Of a stretch of 64,000 nt of DNA, positions 51,752 through 61,442 are shown one piece after another (positions within the stretch are counted from its first letter, which is position 1; each line of letters begins with the position of its first letter). The position numbers were made by a program, and so were the translations under genes. This stretch comes from UBA668 sp041394605 (GTDB lineage: Bacteria > Actinomycetota > Acidimicrobiia > Acidimicrobiales > Ilumatobacteraceae), in NCBI GenBank assembly GCA_041394605.1, contig JAWKHX010000006.1, forward strand, positions 366,866 through 430,865. Direction: 5' to 3'. The notes beneath the pieces were generated by a model. That model saw only the letters and a program-made list of their open reading frames with translations. It had not been told where the DNA came from and did not search any database.

Positions 51752-53249
51752 CTACCCGGCGGCGGCACCGCGGCTGAGCATCGCCTGGACCCGCTCGATC
51801 GTGTCGGCCTCCGCAGCCGTCTTGTCCGGGCGGTAGCGACGCACGCGGGCGAACCGCAGCGCCACGCCACCGGGATACCTGCGGCTGCGCTGCACCCCGT
51901 CGACCGCGATCTCCACCACCAACTCCGGCCGGACGTGCTGGATGTAGCCCTGCTCCGGTGGCCCGACCGCCAGGGTCCGCAGGGCGGTGGTCTGCCACGC
52001 CAGCAGTTCGTCGGTGAGCCCTTGAACGTCTTGCCGACCATCACGAACGTGCCGTCGGCTCCACGAGCGCCGAGGTGCAGGTTGCTCAGCCATCCGGTGC
52101 GCCGCCCATGGCCCCACTCGGCGGCCAGCACCACGAGATCCAGCGTGTGGACCGGCTTCACCTTGCGCCACGCCGTGCCCCGCCGGCCGGCCTGGTAGGC
52201 GAGTCCAGCGCCTTCACCATCACGCCCTCGTGGCCGGCCGCCAGCGCCGCCGTGGCGAACTCGTCGGCCAGCACCGGATCGTCGGTGTCGATCGTCGGCA
52301 GCCACAGGTCGCCGGGCATCGCTGCCGACAGGGCTGCCTTACGGTCGGCCAGCGGCCGGTCGATCAGCGACGTGCCGTCGAGGGAGAGCAGGTCGAAGAA
52401 GAACGGGCGCAGGCGGGTGGTGGCCTGCATGGTGTCCTGGAACGCGAGGGGGTTGCCGTCCTCATCCAGGCCGAGCGCTTCGCCGTCGGCCACGAATTGC
52501 CGGTGCGGCAGGGCCAGCGCGGCCTGCACGATCTCCGGCACGGCGCCGCCGATCTCCCGCAGGCTGCGGGTGAACACCTTCACGTCGTCGCCGGAGCGAT
52601 GCACCTGCACGCGAGCACCGTCCAGCTTCCACTCCACGCTGGCCGGGCCGGTGAGGGCCAGCGCATCGGCCACCGTGGCGGCGGTGCCGGCCAGCATCGG
52701 CTGCACACCCACGCCGGTGGTGAGCCCGACCTCCAGCGACTCCCCCGCCAGCGCCCGCTGGGCGGCGGTGCCCAGATCCCCGAGCAGCATGGCCGCCCGC
52801 CGCAGCGCGGGCCCGGGTACGCCGGCGGCCTTCGCCACGGCATCGGCCACCACGCCCTCGTTGGCGCCCTGGCGCAGTTCGCCGCCCATCACCCGCACCA
52901 GATGCCACTGCTCTGCCTCGGTCAGCCGCGCCAGCAGCCCGGCCAGCAGCTCGTCACGACGCCGTTGGGACCCGGCGCCGGAGGTACCCGCCAGCTCGGT
53001 CAGCACCCCGTCCACCTCGGCCACGGTGACCGAGGGTGCCCCGGCGGGCGCGGCCCGGACGTCGCGCAGGGTGGCCCAGCCGACACCCAGCCGGCCCTGG
53101 CGGGGCTCGCCCACCAGCAGCCCCACCACCGCCGGCGCCATCGCAGGCGGCACCCGGCGCAGCAGGTCGGCCAGGCGGGCCACCTTGGCCGAACGGGCAG
53201 CGGTGCGCGCCACCTCATCGGCGGCTGCGACCACGTCCTCGTACTGCAA
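51752..53249 (-). CDS. ATP-dependent DNA ligase, two apparent frameshifts
   Basis: About 499 residues when joined, the size of actinobacterial LigB. The N-terminal DNA-binding domain is followed by motif I (ASVEWKLDGARVQVHRSG with the adenylated Lys), motif III (PFFFDLLSLDG) and motif IV (AGHEGVMVKAL). Near 52204 the frame shifts into YQAGRRGTAWRKVKPVHTLD (motif V). Near 52019 it shifts again from K-T-F-K-G into LTDELLAWQTTALRTLAVGP, ending RPELVVEIAVDGVQRSRRYP and VALRFARVRRYRPDK (motif VI). Each shift equals one lost base, and the residues on both sides fit the family. An error in the sequence is the simplest explanation. Confidence 0.9.
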
Positions 53250-53253
53250 CGGC

Positions 53254-54420
53254 CTAGCCCACCCCGGGCGCGAAGAAGTCGCCGACGATGGCCCGCGACC
53301 GCTCCCGCGACGCGGACAGCGCCACCCGCTTGGCCAGGGGGATGGAGGGGTCGTCGGCAGCAGACACCGGATAGATCACGTGCCCATTCTGCTTGTCGCA
53401 CCAGGTGGGGTAGACCAGCGGGCGCCCAACGGTGACGGTGTCACCATCCACGGTGACGTCGACCATCACCACCGCGGCATCCTGCGACTCGGCGGGCCAC
53501 GACGAACTCGACGGGTTGTCCGACACGATGCTGCCCAGGCCCCACACCACCCAGGTGCCGTTCACCTGGCTGATCGGCTGCAGCACATGCGCCTGATGGC
53601 CGATGATCAGGTCGATGTCGCCGCTGGCCGTGACGGCGTTGGCCACCATCTTCTGCTCGTAGGTGGGCTGGATGATCTTGTCCACGCCCCACTCCATGTC
53701 CAGGATCACGATCTGGGCACCGGCCTCCCTGGCGGCGCGGGCATCGGCGTTGATCTTGGCCGTGTTGGTGACATTGACCCGCCACGACTCCCCCGGCGGC
53801 AAGTATCCGGCAACGAACGTGTAGGCGATGTGGGCCACCAGCACGCCGTTCACCACGAACAGCGACGGACCTCGTTCCTCCGGCGTGCGGGCCGTGCCGG
53901 CATGGCCGAGTCCGGCAGCATCCATCGCGTCCAGCGTGTGCTCCAGGCCCTCCACGCCGCGGTCGACGGCGTGGTTCGATGCCGTGCCACAACGGTCGAA
54001 CCCGGCCGCTGCCAGGTCTCGGGCCAACTCCCTCGAAGCCGACAACTGCGGCGGAGCGACATACACCGGGGTGCCCGGCACCGCCAGCGGCTGCTCCATG
54101 TGGCAGAGGGCGACGTCGAACCAGGACAGCAGCGGGGCGATCCGACCGAGGATGGCGGAGTAGTCGAACGTGCCGTCCAGTCGGTCGGCGGAGCGGTTGA
54201 CACCGCGGTGGGTATGGATGTCGCCCACGAAGCCGAACGTCAGCCGGCGAGTGGGGGCATCGACGCGGGCAGGGGCGGCAAACGCGGTTGCCGGGGTGAC
54301 GCCGAGTTCCCCGCCGAGACCCACGACCGGTGTCGCCCACCCGCCCGAGAACGCAGACATCAACATCACCACCAGCAGCGCCACTGCGCGCCGGACCCGC
54401 CGTCCGCCCTCTCCCGCCAT
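53254..54420 (-). CDS. Secreted CapA-like (poly-gamma-glutamate synthesis/metallophosphatase-fold) protein
   Basis: Extracytoplasmic protein of 388 residues. The start MAGEGGRRVRRAVALLVVML is an n-region plus signal sequence or membrane anchor. The CapA/PGA_cap fold follows: RLTFGFVGDIHTHRGVNRSA (metal-binding D-x-H), VALCHMEQPLAVPGTPVYVA, FDRCGTASNHAVDRGVEGLE (N-H), ILDMEWGVDKIIQPTYEQKM and LIIGHQAHVLQPISQVNG (G-H-x-x-H). These are the metal ligands of the calcineurin-like fold. Family members help make or process poly-gamma-glutamate or other wall polymers. A related domain is fused to a FemAB-like domain at 59.2-61.4 kb. Confidence 0.9.
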   Translation of the reverse strand: MAGEGGRRVRRAVALLVVMLMSAFSGGWATPVVGLGGELGVTPATAFAAPARVDAPTRRLTFGFVGDIHTHRGVNRSADRLDGTFDYSAILGRIAPLLSWFDVALCHMEQPLAVPGTPVYVAPPQLSASRELARDLAAAGFDRCGTASNHAVDRGVEGLEHTLDAMDAAGLGHAGTARTPEERGPSLFVVNGVLVAHIAYTFVAGYLPPGESWRVNVTNTAKINADARAAREAGAQIVILDMEWGVDKIIQPTYEQKMVANAVTASGDIDLIIGHQAHVLQPISQVNGTWVVWGLGSIVSDNPSSSSWPAESQDAAVVMVDVTVDGDTVTVGRPLVYPTWCDKQNGHVIYPVSAADDPSIPLAKRVALSASRERSRAIVGDFFAPGVG

Positions 54421-54445
54421 TTGGGCGAGACAGTAGCCTGCCGCC

Positions 54446-56050
54446 ATGAACCTGCTGGTGGAAGGCCGAATCTTCACCGCCGACCCGGACGCACCATGGG
54501 CCGAGGCGCTCGTCGCCCGTGATGGTGTGCTCACGTACGTGGGCACGCTGGAGGGTGCCCGCGCCGCAGCCCCGGACAACGCCGAACTGGTAGAGGCGGA
54601 AGGCGTGGTCATCCCCGGGTTCGTCGACGGGCACGCCCACCTGCTGGGCGCTGGCGATGCCTTGCGCCGGGCGGTGCTGCGGCCCTGCACGTCGCTGGCG
54701 GAGATCGAGACCGAGTTGCGCCGGTGGGCGGCGGCGAACCCCGACGCGCCGCGAGTGCTCGGCGTGGGCTGGGTGTTCAGCGCGCTGCCGGCGTCCACCC
54801 CCACCCGCCAGCAACTGGACGCCGTCATCCCTGACCGCCCGGTCTACCTCGACGCCAGCGACCTGCACTCGGTGTGGGTCAACAGCGCGGCGCTGGCCGA
54901 ACTGGGGATCACCGACGACACGCCGGACCCGATCGGCGGGCGCATCGTGCGCGACGCCGCCGGCCACGCCACCGGCCTGCTGATGGAGAACGCCGGCTAC
55001 CACATCGCCTGGCCGGTGATGAACCAGGCCAGCGACGAGGAGCGCGACCGCTCGTTCGCCGCCGTCGTCGGCGCCTACCACGCCGCCGGCACCACGGCCG
55101 CGGTGGACATGGCGCTGGACCAGCATGCGCTGGACACCATCGTGCGCGCCGGGCGCACCGATTTCACGGTCGTCGCCCACTGGTTGGTCAACCGCACCGG
55201 CGACCCGGCCACCGAACTGGCCCAGGTGGCCCGTGCCGCCGAACTGGCCGCCCGTCACCACGGCCAGCCCGTGCGTGTCGCCGGCATCAAGCTGATCACC
55301 GACGGCACCATCGACGGTTGCACCGCCGGCATGTGCCAGCCGTTCACCAACGGCGAGCCGGGCGAGATGGTGTGGCCGCGCGAGGCGCTGGAGCCCGTGG
55401 TGCTGGCCGCCGACGAGGCGGGCCTGCAGATCGCGATGCACGCCATCGGCGACCTGGCGGTGCGCACCGCGCTGGACGTGCTGGAAGTAGCCGCCGCGCG
55501 CCGGGCGGAGCGCGGCGACACCCGCGAGCGCCGCCACCGCATCGAGCACCTCGAGTACGTGGACGAAGCAGACGTCGCCCGCCTGGCGCCGCTGGGGGTC
55601 ACCGCTTCCATGCAGCCGGTGCACTGCGACCCCGCCTACCTGGACAACTGGGCGGACCTGCTGGGCTCACCTCGCGCGGAGCGGGGCTTCGCCTGGCCCG
55701 AGTTCCTGGCCCACGGCACCACGCTGGCGTTCGGCACGGACACACCAACGGCCGACCACCGCGCCCTCCCGAACATGTTCATCGCCAGCACGCGCCGGTC
55801 CCCCAACGTGCCCGACGCCGCACCGCTACGCCCGGACTTCGCCCTGCCGCTGGAGGCCGCGGTGGTGCACGGCACCCGCCATTCGGCCTGGGCCAGCTTC
55901 GAAGAGCACCGGCGCGGCATGCTGCGCGCCGGCCTGGCGGCGGACCTGGTGGTCCTGGACGGCGACCCGTTCCGTGACGGGCCGGACGCGCTGCTCACCA
56001 CCACCGTGGCCCGCACCGTGGTGGCGGGCCGCACGGTGCATCAGCAGTGA
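54446..56050 (+). CDS. Amidohydrolase (YtcJ/Amidohydro_3 family)
   Basis: Metal-dependent hydrolase of 534 residues. The N-terminal beta sandwich MNLLVEGRIFTADPDAPWAE is followed by the first metal site FVDGHAHLLGAGDALRRAVL (H-x-H). Further ligands and catalytic positions are in VAGIKLITDGTIDGCTAGM, QIAMHAIGDLAVRTALD, HRIEHLEYVDEADVARLAPL and LAFGTDTPTADHRAL (Asp). The C-terminus G-L-A-A-D-L-V-V-L-D-G-D-P is typical of the superfamily. Members hydrolyse N-acyl or formamide bonds, but the substrate is unknown. It is divergent from the CapA-like gene with 25 bp between starts. Confidence 0.92.
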   Translation: MNLLVEGRIFTADPDAPWAEALVARDGVLTYVGTLEGARAAAPDNAELVEAEGVVIPGFVDGHAHLLGAGDALRRAVLRPCTSLAEIETELRRWAAANPDAPRVLGVGWVFSALPASTPTRQQLDAVIPDRPVYLDASDLHSVWVNSAALAELGITDDTPDPIGGRIVRDAAGHATGLLMENAGYHIAWPVMNQASDEERDRSFAAVVGAYHAAGTTAAVDMALDQHALDTIVRAGRTDFTVVAHWLVNRTGDPATELAQVARAAELAARHHGQPVRVAGIKLITDGTIDGCTAGMCQPFTNGEPGEMVWPREALEPVVLAADEAGLQIAMHAIGDLAVRTALDVLEVAAARRAERGDTRERRHRIEHLEYVDEADVARLAPLGVTASMQPVHCDPAYLDNWADLLGSPRAERGFAWPEFLAHGTTLAFGTDTPTADHRALPNMFIASTRRSPNVPDAAPLRPDFALPLEAAVVHGTRHSAWASFEEHRRGMLRAGLAADLVVLDGDPFRDGPDALLTTTVARTVVAGRTVHQQ

Positions 56051-56054
56051 GCCG

Positions 56055-56447
56055 TCACGGCTCGCCGTGCACCGCGCCGTAGCGCTTGAAGTAGGTCCGG
56101 GCGAACGCCAGCAGTTGGCCGTCCGACGGATGGTCAAGGGTCTCCACGCCCACCACCCGCTTGGCGACAGGTGCGTGACGGTGCTCCAGGTCCTTGTGGA
56201 ACGACAGCTTGGCGTTGCCCGGACCGGCGATCAGCACCTCGCGGGCGTCACCGATGGCAGTGACCACCTCGTCGTGGAACCGCGGGTCGTCGGCAGCCTT
56301 GCCGGAACCGGGGAACCCCGACTTGCGGTGGACCTTGCGCTGGCCGCCCTCACGCTCCACGAGGTGGACGTGCCGCTCGTCGACCGTGAAGTCGATGACG
56401 GTCGCGTGCTGGTGGTCGATCCAGACGATCGCATGCTGGTACGACAT
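56055..56447 (-). CDS. eRF1-like 'translational machinery' family protein
   Basis: Cytoplasmic protein of 130 residues. The start MSYQHAIVWIDHQHATVIDF, then HVHLVEREGGQRKVHRKSGF, EVLIAGPGNAKLSFHKDLEH and DHPSDGQLLAFARTYFKRYG match a family of small proteins with an eRF1 domain-2/Pelota-like fold, often annotated as translational machinery or host-attachment protein. The biological role is not known. The ATG at 56447 is chosen because the upstream extension is arginine-rich and not conserved-looking. It converges with the amidohydrolase gene. Confidence 0.82.
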   Translation of the reverse strand: MSYQHAIVWIDHQHATVIDFTVDERHVHLVEREGGQRKVHRKSGFPGSGKAADDPRFHDEVVTAIGDAREVLIAGPGNAKLSFHKDLEHRHAPVAKRVVGVETLDHPSDGQLLAFARTYFKRYGAVHGEP

Positions 56448-56574
56448 GGGCCGGTTGCCTTTCCGGGGGTTTCGTCGCCCCCTCCTGAGGTCAACGTAAG
56501 TCCGGCCCCGGCCGCCGACCACGGCCCTTGGTCCCGTTGAGAGCAAGTGCGTTCGTGATCGCACCCTGCCCTGC

Positions 56575-57549
56575 TCAGCGGAAGTCGAAGGTGCCTTCCT
56601 CGCGCAGGCGCTCGGTGAAGCCGGGCGAGTAGGCCTCCTCCGGGTACTGGCGCACCAGCGCGTCCAGCCGTGCGGCGTCGGCGCCCACCAGGATCCGCCA
56701 GCGCTCGTGACGCACCCCGTCGAGGATCACGCCGGCTGCCTCCGCTGCCGTCATCGGGGCCATGTCGCGGAACATCTCGGCTTGGGTCTGCATGCCGGTG
56801 CGGAGGTCCTCGTCGCTGGCACCGCTGACGTCCAGGCCCTGCCGGCCGAGCCGTTCGCGGATCTGCGCCAGTTGCTCCTCCGTGAGGTCCTTCGGGTTGC
56901 GACCGTGCGCCCTCGCCGAGTTCAGGGCGATGCTGGTGCCGATGTGGCCGGGCATCACCACCGAGGCCTTCACGTGCGGAGCGTTCAGCCGAAGGTCAGT
57001 GATGAGCGCCTCGGTGAACCCCTTCACCGCGAACTTGGCGGCGCTGTAGGCGGTGTGGGAGATGTTCGGGCCGAGCGAGGCGAAGAAGCCGTTGACGCTG
57101 GACGTGTTGACGATGTGGCCCTCGTCGCTGGCCACCAGCAGCGGCATGAACGCCCGGGAGTTGTAGTACACGCCTCCCCAGCAGACGTTGAACGTGAGCT
57201 CCCACTCCGCCCGGCCGTCGGCCACGAAGCTGCCACCGCCGCCGATTCCGGCGTTGTTGAACAGCAGATTGATGTGCGGCGTGGCCTGCCCGGCGCAGTG
57301 CTGGGCGACCACGGCGTCGCGGAAGGCCAACACCTGCGCCTCGTCGCTGACGTCGGCGAGATGGGCGGTGACCCGCGTGCCCGCGGGCGCGCCGGCTAGC
57401 GCCATCGCCATGGTCTCGGCCATGTCCTCGGCCGACACGTCGCACATCGCCACGTGGCAGCCTTGCTCGCTGAGTTGGCGCACCAGCTCGCGACCCATGC
57501 CGGTGCCGCCCCCGGTGACAACGGCGATCTTCCCCTCGAAGTGTTCCAT
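56575..57549 (-). CDS. SDR family NAD(P)-dependent oxidoreductase
   Basis: Classical short-chain dehydrogenase of 324 residues. The cofactor loop is KIAVVTGGGTGMGRELVRQL, N-N-A-G is in INLLFNNAGIGGGGSFVADG, the catalytic Ser is in GHIVNTSSVNGFFASLG, and Y-x-x-x-K is in HTAYSAAKFAVKGFTEALI. The C-terminal extension (RERLGRQGLDVSGASDEDLR onward) is longer than the 250-residue norm and matches actinobacterial SDRs of lipid or xenobiotic metabolism. The substrate is unknown. Divergent from the sterol-desaturase-like gene with an 88-bp gap. Confidence 0.92.
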   Translation of the reverse strand: MEHFEGKIAVVTGGGTGMGRELVRQLSEQGCHVAMCDVSAEDMAETMAMALAGAPAGTRVTAHLADVSDEAQVLAFRDAVVAQHCAGQATPHINLLFNNAGIGGGGSFVADGRAEWELTFNVCWGGVYYNSRAFMPLLVASDEGHIVNTSSVNGFFASLGPNISHTAYSAAKFAVKGFTEALITDLRLNAPHVKASVVMPGHIGTSIALNSARAHGRNPKDLTEEQLAQIRERLGRQGLDVSGASDEDLRTGMQTQAEMFRDMAPMTAAEAAGVILDGVRHERWRILVGADAARLDALVRQYPEEAYSPGFTERLREEGTFDFR

Positions 57550-57637
57550 CCGCTCAGGTTGCCAGACCCTGCGGCACTGCTCGTGATCGGGCAGTTTCAC
57601 CAGTGCACTAGGCTCCCCGGGCCAACGGGGTGTCCCC

Positions 57638-58456
57638 ATGGTCTGGTACGTGGTTCTCGTCGTCAGCGGGGTCGTCATGTTCGTGGCCGAGGCGGGTGTG
57701 CGCCGCCGGCGGCGGATGCCGATCGACCTCCGGGAAGCAGGCCTGTCGGTGCGCGTCGGCGTGCTGGCGTACGCGTCAGCCGGGGTCGGGCAGTGGATGG
57801 TGGCCGGCGCCACGTTCTGGGCGGCCGACCAGTTGATTCCGTGGCAGCTACCGATCGGCAACCCGCTCACCTGGGTGGGCTACCTCGTGCTCGACGACTT
57901 CATCGGCTACTGGTCGCACCGTGCCAACCACCGCTTCCGCTTCCTGTGGTCCGCCCACCTGGTGCACCATTCGGCGCAGGACATGACGATGGCCAATGCC
58001 ACCCGCCTGTCCCCCGCCGAGGGCTTCTACCAGCCGATCACCAACGTGTGGGCCCCGCTGCTGGGGTTCCCGGTGGCCATGTACGCACCGCTCACGGTGA
58101 TGTCGCTGCTGGTGCTGGAGTGCCAGCACACGCGGGTGATCGGGCGCCTTGGGGCGCTGGACCGGGTGTTCAACACACCGTCCAATCACCGCGTCCACCA
58201 CGGCCGCAACCCGCAGTACCTGGACCGCAACTTCGGCAGTTGGACGATGGTGTGGGACCACCTGTTCGGCACCTACGCGGCGGAGGTGGAAGATCCCGAG
58301 TTCGGGGTCACCGACGATCTGGACACCAGCCGCGCGGTCCGCACGGCACTCGGCGGCTACCCGGAACTGCTGGCCGACATCCGCCGCGCCCACAGCCTGC
58401 GCCCAGCCGTGGCCCGGCCCGTGTTGCACCTGCGCGGGAGCGGGCGGGCGGCTTAG
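57638..58456 (+). CDS. Sterol desaturase / fatty acid hydroxylase family protein
   Basis: Integral-membrane di-iron enzyme of 272 residues. The membrane-spanning helices (MVWYVVLVVSGVVMFVAEAG, LTWVGYLVLDDFIGYWSHRA) carry the His clusters H-R-A-N-H, H-L-V-H-H and H-R-V-H-H in RVFNTPSNHRVHHGRN, the metal ligands of the FA_hydroxylase superfamily. HTRVIGRLGALDRV and WTMVWDHLFGTYAAEVEDPE complete the pattern. It would hydroxylate or desaturate a lipid using O2; the substrate is unknown. The last 4 bp overlap the 3' end of the convergent enoyl-CoA hydratase gene. Confidence 0.93.
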   Translation: MVWYVVLVVSGVVMFVAEAGVRRRRRMPIDLREAGLSVRVGVLAYASAGVGQWMVAGATFWAADQLIPWQLPIGNPLTWVGYLVLDDFIGYWSHRANHRFRFLWSAHLVHHSAQDMTMANATRLSPAEGFYQPITNVWAPLLGFPVAMYAPLTVMSLLVLECQHTRVIGRLGALDRVFNTPSNHRVHHGRNPQYLDRNFGSWTMVWDHLFGTYAAEVEDPEFGVTDDLDTSRAVRTALGGYPELLADIRRAHSLRPAVARPVLHLRGSGRAA

Positions 58457-59172
58457 CCCAGCGGCGAGTTGAGCGCCCGGCGATCTTCGGCCAGTTGCAC
58501 CCCCATGTGGTCCAGCACGGCGCTGCGCAGGGCTCGCACGGTGCCGGCGTAGGCACGCGCGTCCAGCGCAGCCAACTCGGCGGCGCGGGCGACGGCGGCG
58601 GCCAGCACGTCGGCTTCGGGCACCACGGCGTCCAGGTAGCCGGCGTCCACGGCACCCTTGCCGTCGTACACCTGGGCCAGCGGCACGGCCTGCTGCAGGT
58701 GCCGGCGGCTGAGGCGCTCCTGGGCGATGGTGATGGCCCAGCCCGGCAGCACCATCCCGATGGCCACCTCGTTGAGGCCGATCTTGCAGTCCATGTCGGC
58801 CCCGATGCGCAGGTCGCAACCGAGCAGGAGCAACGCGCCGGCGGCGAGGGCATGACCGGTGCAGGCCGCCACCACGGGCACGCCACAGCCGTAGAGGCGA
58901 CGCACCAGGTCGCCGCCGTCGCTGACCAGGCCGACGATCGCCGCGGCGTCGCCACTTCGCATCACACCGAGGTCAAAGCCGGCGCAGAACCGGCCCGGGC
59001 GACCGTGCAGCACCAGGGCGGCGATCGCCGGGTCTGCCTCCGCCTGGGCCACGGCGGCCTGCACAGCGGCGATGGTGGCGGTGGAGAGGGCGTTGGCCTT
59101 GCCGTCGTCGAGGTGGACGACCAGCACGCCGGCGCCGGACTCGGTGGTGATGATCTCCTGGGTGACGCTCAT
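58453..59172 (-). CDS. Enoyl-CoA hydratase/isomerase family protein
   Basis: Crotonase-fold protein of 239 residues. Its oxyanion-hole segments are RPGRFCAGFDLGVMRSGDAA and CTGHALAAGALLLLGCDLRI. The region where many hydratases have the first catalytic Glu reads DCKIGLNEVAIGMVLPGWAI, with a Glu one turn away, so activity as a true hydratase is likely but not certain. The length is slightly below the 255-residue norm. It may act on a CoA-thioester in lipid breakdown. It lies downstream of the FemAB-CapA fusion gene on the same strand, 22 bp away. Confidence 0.9.
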   Translation of the reverse strand: MSVTQEIITTESGAGVLVVHLDDGKANALSTATIAAVQAAVAQAEADPAIAALVLHGRPGRFCAGFDLGVMRSGDAAAIVGLVSDGGDLVRRLYGCGVPVVAACTGHALAAGALLLLGCDLRIGADMDCKIGLNEVAIGMVLPGWAITIAQERLSRRHLQQAVPLAQVYDGKGAVDAGYLDAVVPEADVLAAAVARAAELAALDARAYAGTVRALRSAVLDHMGVQLAEDRRALNSPLG

Positions 59173-59194
59173 GGGCCGAGCGTAGGCGCGCCCG

Positions 59195-61439
59195 TCAGGG
59201 GGCCAGGTAGTCGCCGAGGCGGTCGCGGGTGCGGTCCTCGCTGATCCGCAGTTGGTTGCGGACCCAGTCGCTGATCGGCGCAGCGGGATCGTCGGCCTCG
59301 CTGGTGAAGCGCACCAGGTAGCCCTGGTCGGTGTCGCACCATGTGGGGTACACCACCGGCGTCTCCACCGTGATCACCCCGTTGGCGTCGCGGTCGATGG
59401 CAGTTGTGAACACGGCGGCGTCCTGGCTGCTGGCCGGCCACTCGCTGCTGGTGGGGTGGTTGCTGAGGATGTTGCCCATCCCGAAGATCACCCACACCCC
59501 GTTCACCTGCTCGATGCGCTGCAGCACGTGGGCATGGTGGCCGACGATCAGGTCCACCTCGCCGGACGCGGTGACCGCCTCGGCCACTTCCCGCTGGAAC
59601 CCGGTGATCTCGGCCACCTTCTCCTGCCCCCAGTGGAAGCTGACGATCACGGCCTCGGCCCCGCGGGCCCGTTCGGCGCGGGCGTCGTCGATCACCCGCT
59701 GCGGGTCGATCAGGTTGGAGCGCCACTCCTCGCCGGTGATCGGCGGCAGGCCGTTGAAGCTGAACGTGTAGCTGAGGTGGGCGATGCGGATGCCGTTGAC
59801 GGTGATCAGGTCGGGCAGCACGGTGTCGGCGCTGGTGGCCATGCCGGACTGGCCGATGCCCGCTTCGGCGAACGCCGCGACCGTGGCATCCACGCCGGCG
59901 GCGCCACGGTCCAGCGAGTGGTTGGAGGCGGTGCTGCAGCGGTCGTACCCGGCGCCGGCGAGAGCAGTGGTGATCTCGGCCGCGATGCTGAGCCGCATGG
60001 GCGGGATGATGACGTCCTCGTCCGGCGGCGCCACGGGTTCTTCGAGATGGCAGATGGCCAGGTCGAAGCTGCTGATGAACGGCCGCAGGTGGTCGAACAT
60101 CTCGTCGTAGCGGTAGGTGCCGTCGGGCTGCTGGGCGTGGTAGTTGACGGCCCGGTGGGCCACCACGTCGCCGGTGAACGCCAACGTCACCCGGCTCTCC
60201 AGCGACTCGGTGGTGGGCGCCACAGTGGTGGGCGCCACAGTGGTGGGCGGCACGGTGGTGGCGGCCGCGCTGGTGGAAGGGACCGTGGTGGGTGCCGCAG
60301 TGGTGACCGCCGGGGCGGTTGTGGTGCCGCCGCCGGCGGCCTGGGTGGTGACGGCGCAGCCACTGAGGAGGAAGGCAATCGTCCACAGCGCGAACGTCCG
60401 CCGGCTCTGCCAGCGGGTGGGGTCCTTCACCCTGGCGTGCAGGCGCTCCATCATCCGCACCAGCCGGGGCACCGGGCCGCCACCGTCGGTCTCGTGGGGG
60501 TGGTTGGCGATCGGCGTGCCGTTCAGCCGCCGCTTGAAGCGGGCCACGTGTGGGTTCCCGCCGCGAGGGTCGATGCCGCCGAGATCGAAGGTGCGGGCAC
60601 CCAACTCGCGGCCGCGGTTGATGCTGTGCCAGGTGAGCAGGTACCCCGCGCGCGCCTTGCGGCCGTGGTCGGGCGTGGCCGAGAAGAGGTAGACCCCCGC
60701 GCCGCCGGCGAACCCGTTGACGCAGCCGCCGAGGTCCACCCCGTGGTGGTGGACCAGGACGATCTCCACCTGCAGGTCCGGGCCGGCGAGTTCGAAGAAG
60801 AACTCGGGCGGCACGTCGACATCGAAGCCCTTCGTGTTGCGGACCTTCTCGAACAGCGCGAGGAAGCGGGCCTGCAGTTCGGGGGTGTTGCCCACGTCGA
60901 TCTCGGCGCCGGTCTTGCGCGCATGGCGCAGGTCCGACCGCCACTTGTGGGCCGCCGCGGACAGCAGTTCGGCTTCGTCCTTGGTGAGGTCCATCAGCGC
61001 GCTGTGGTAGGCGTGCGCCCGCTCGGTGGTGCGGAAGCCGGCCGCCTCCATCACATGCTCTTCAACGGCGGGGTCCAGTTGCGAGTGGCCCGCCAGGCGC
61101 AGGCGCAGCACGTGGCCGCCGTCCACCGCCAGGTGCTGTCGCAGCGCGTCGAGGATGGCCGTCAGCCGGGCGGCATCGGGGCGCGGCTGATCGCGCCGCA
61201 CCACCAGCGGGCCGGAGGGAATCCAGGCGATACCCCGCCCGAGACCGGGGATGATCTTCACCCGGGCCAGTGCCAGCGCGATGATCTCACCGCCGTCTTC
61301 CACGCCGAGGATCTGCAGTGTGGCCCCGATGCGGGCGGCGGCCGGGCGCGTAGGTGACCGACTGCTCGTAGGTCTGGTCGGTGAAGCCCTCGGCGAGTGC
61401 GAGGAACTCGTGCTCCGGAAGGATGCGGACGTCAGCCAC
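59195..61439 (-). CDS. FemAB-like transferase fused to a CapA-like domain, one apparent frameshift
   Basis: About 748 residues. The GTG at 61439 starts VADVRILPEHEFLALAEGFT. Near 61355 the frame moves by two missing bases, after which ARIGATLQILGVEDGGEIIA resumes, parallel to the intact relative at 62.8-63.8 kb. Residues up to about 350 form the FemAB/GNAT transferase (YHSALMDLTKDEAELLSAAA, HKWRSDLRHARKTGAEIDVG). After R-L-H-A-R-V-K-D-P-T-R comes a basic then hydrophobic stretch, RRTFALWTIAFLLSGCAVTT, which looks like a lipoprotein signal or an inner membrane anchor. A Thr/Ala/Pro linker follows, then a CapA domain (VTLAFTGDVVAHRAVNYHAQ, STASNHSLDRGAAGVDATVA, LIVGHHAHVLQRIEQVNG). The topology, transferase inside and CapA outside, is consistent. 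Two separate genes merged by a lost stop is the alternative. Confidence 0.8.
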
Positions 61440-61442
61440 GGC

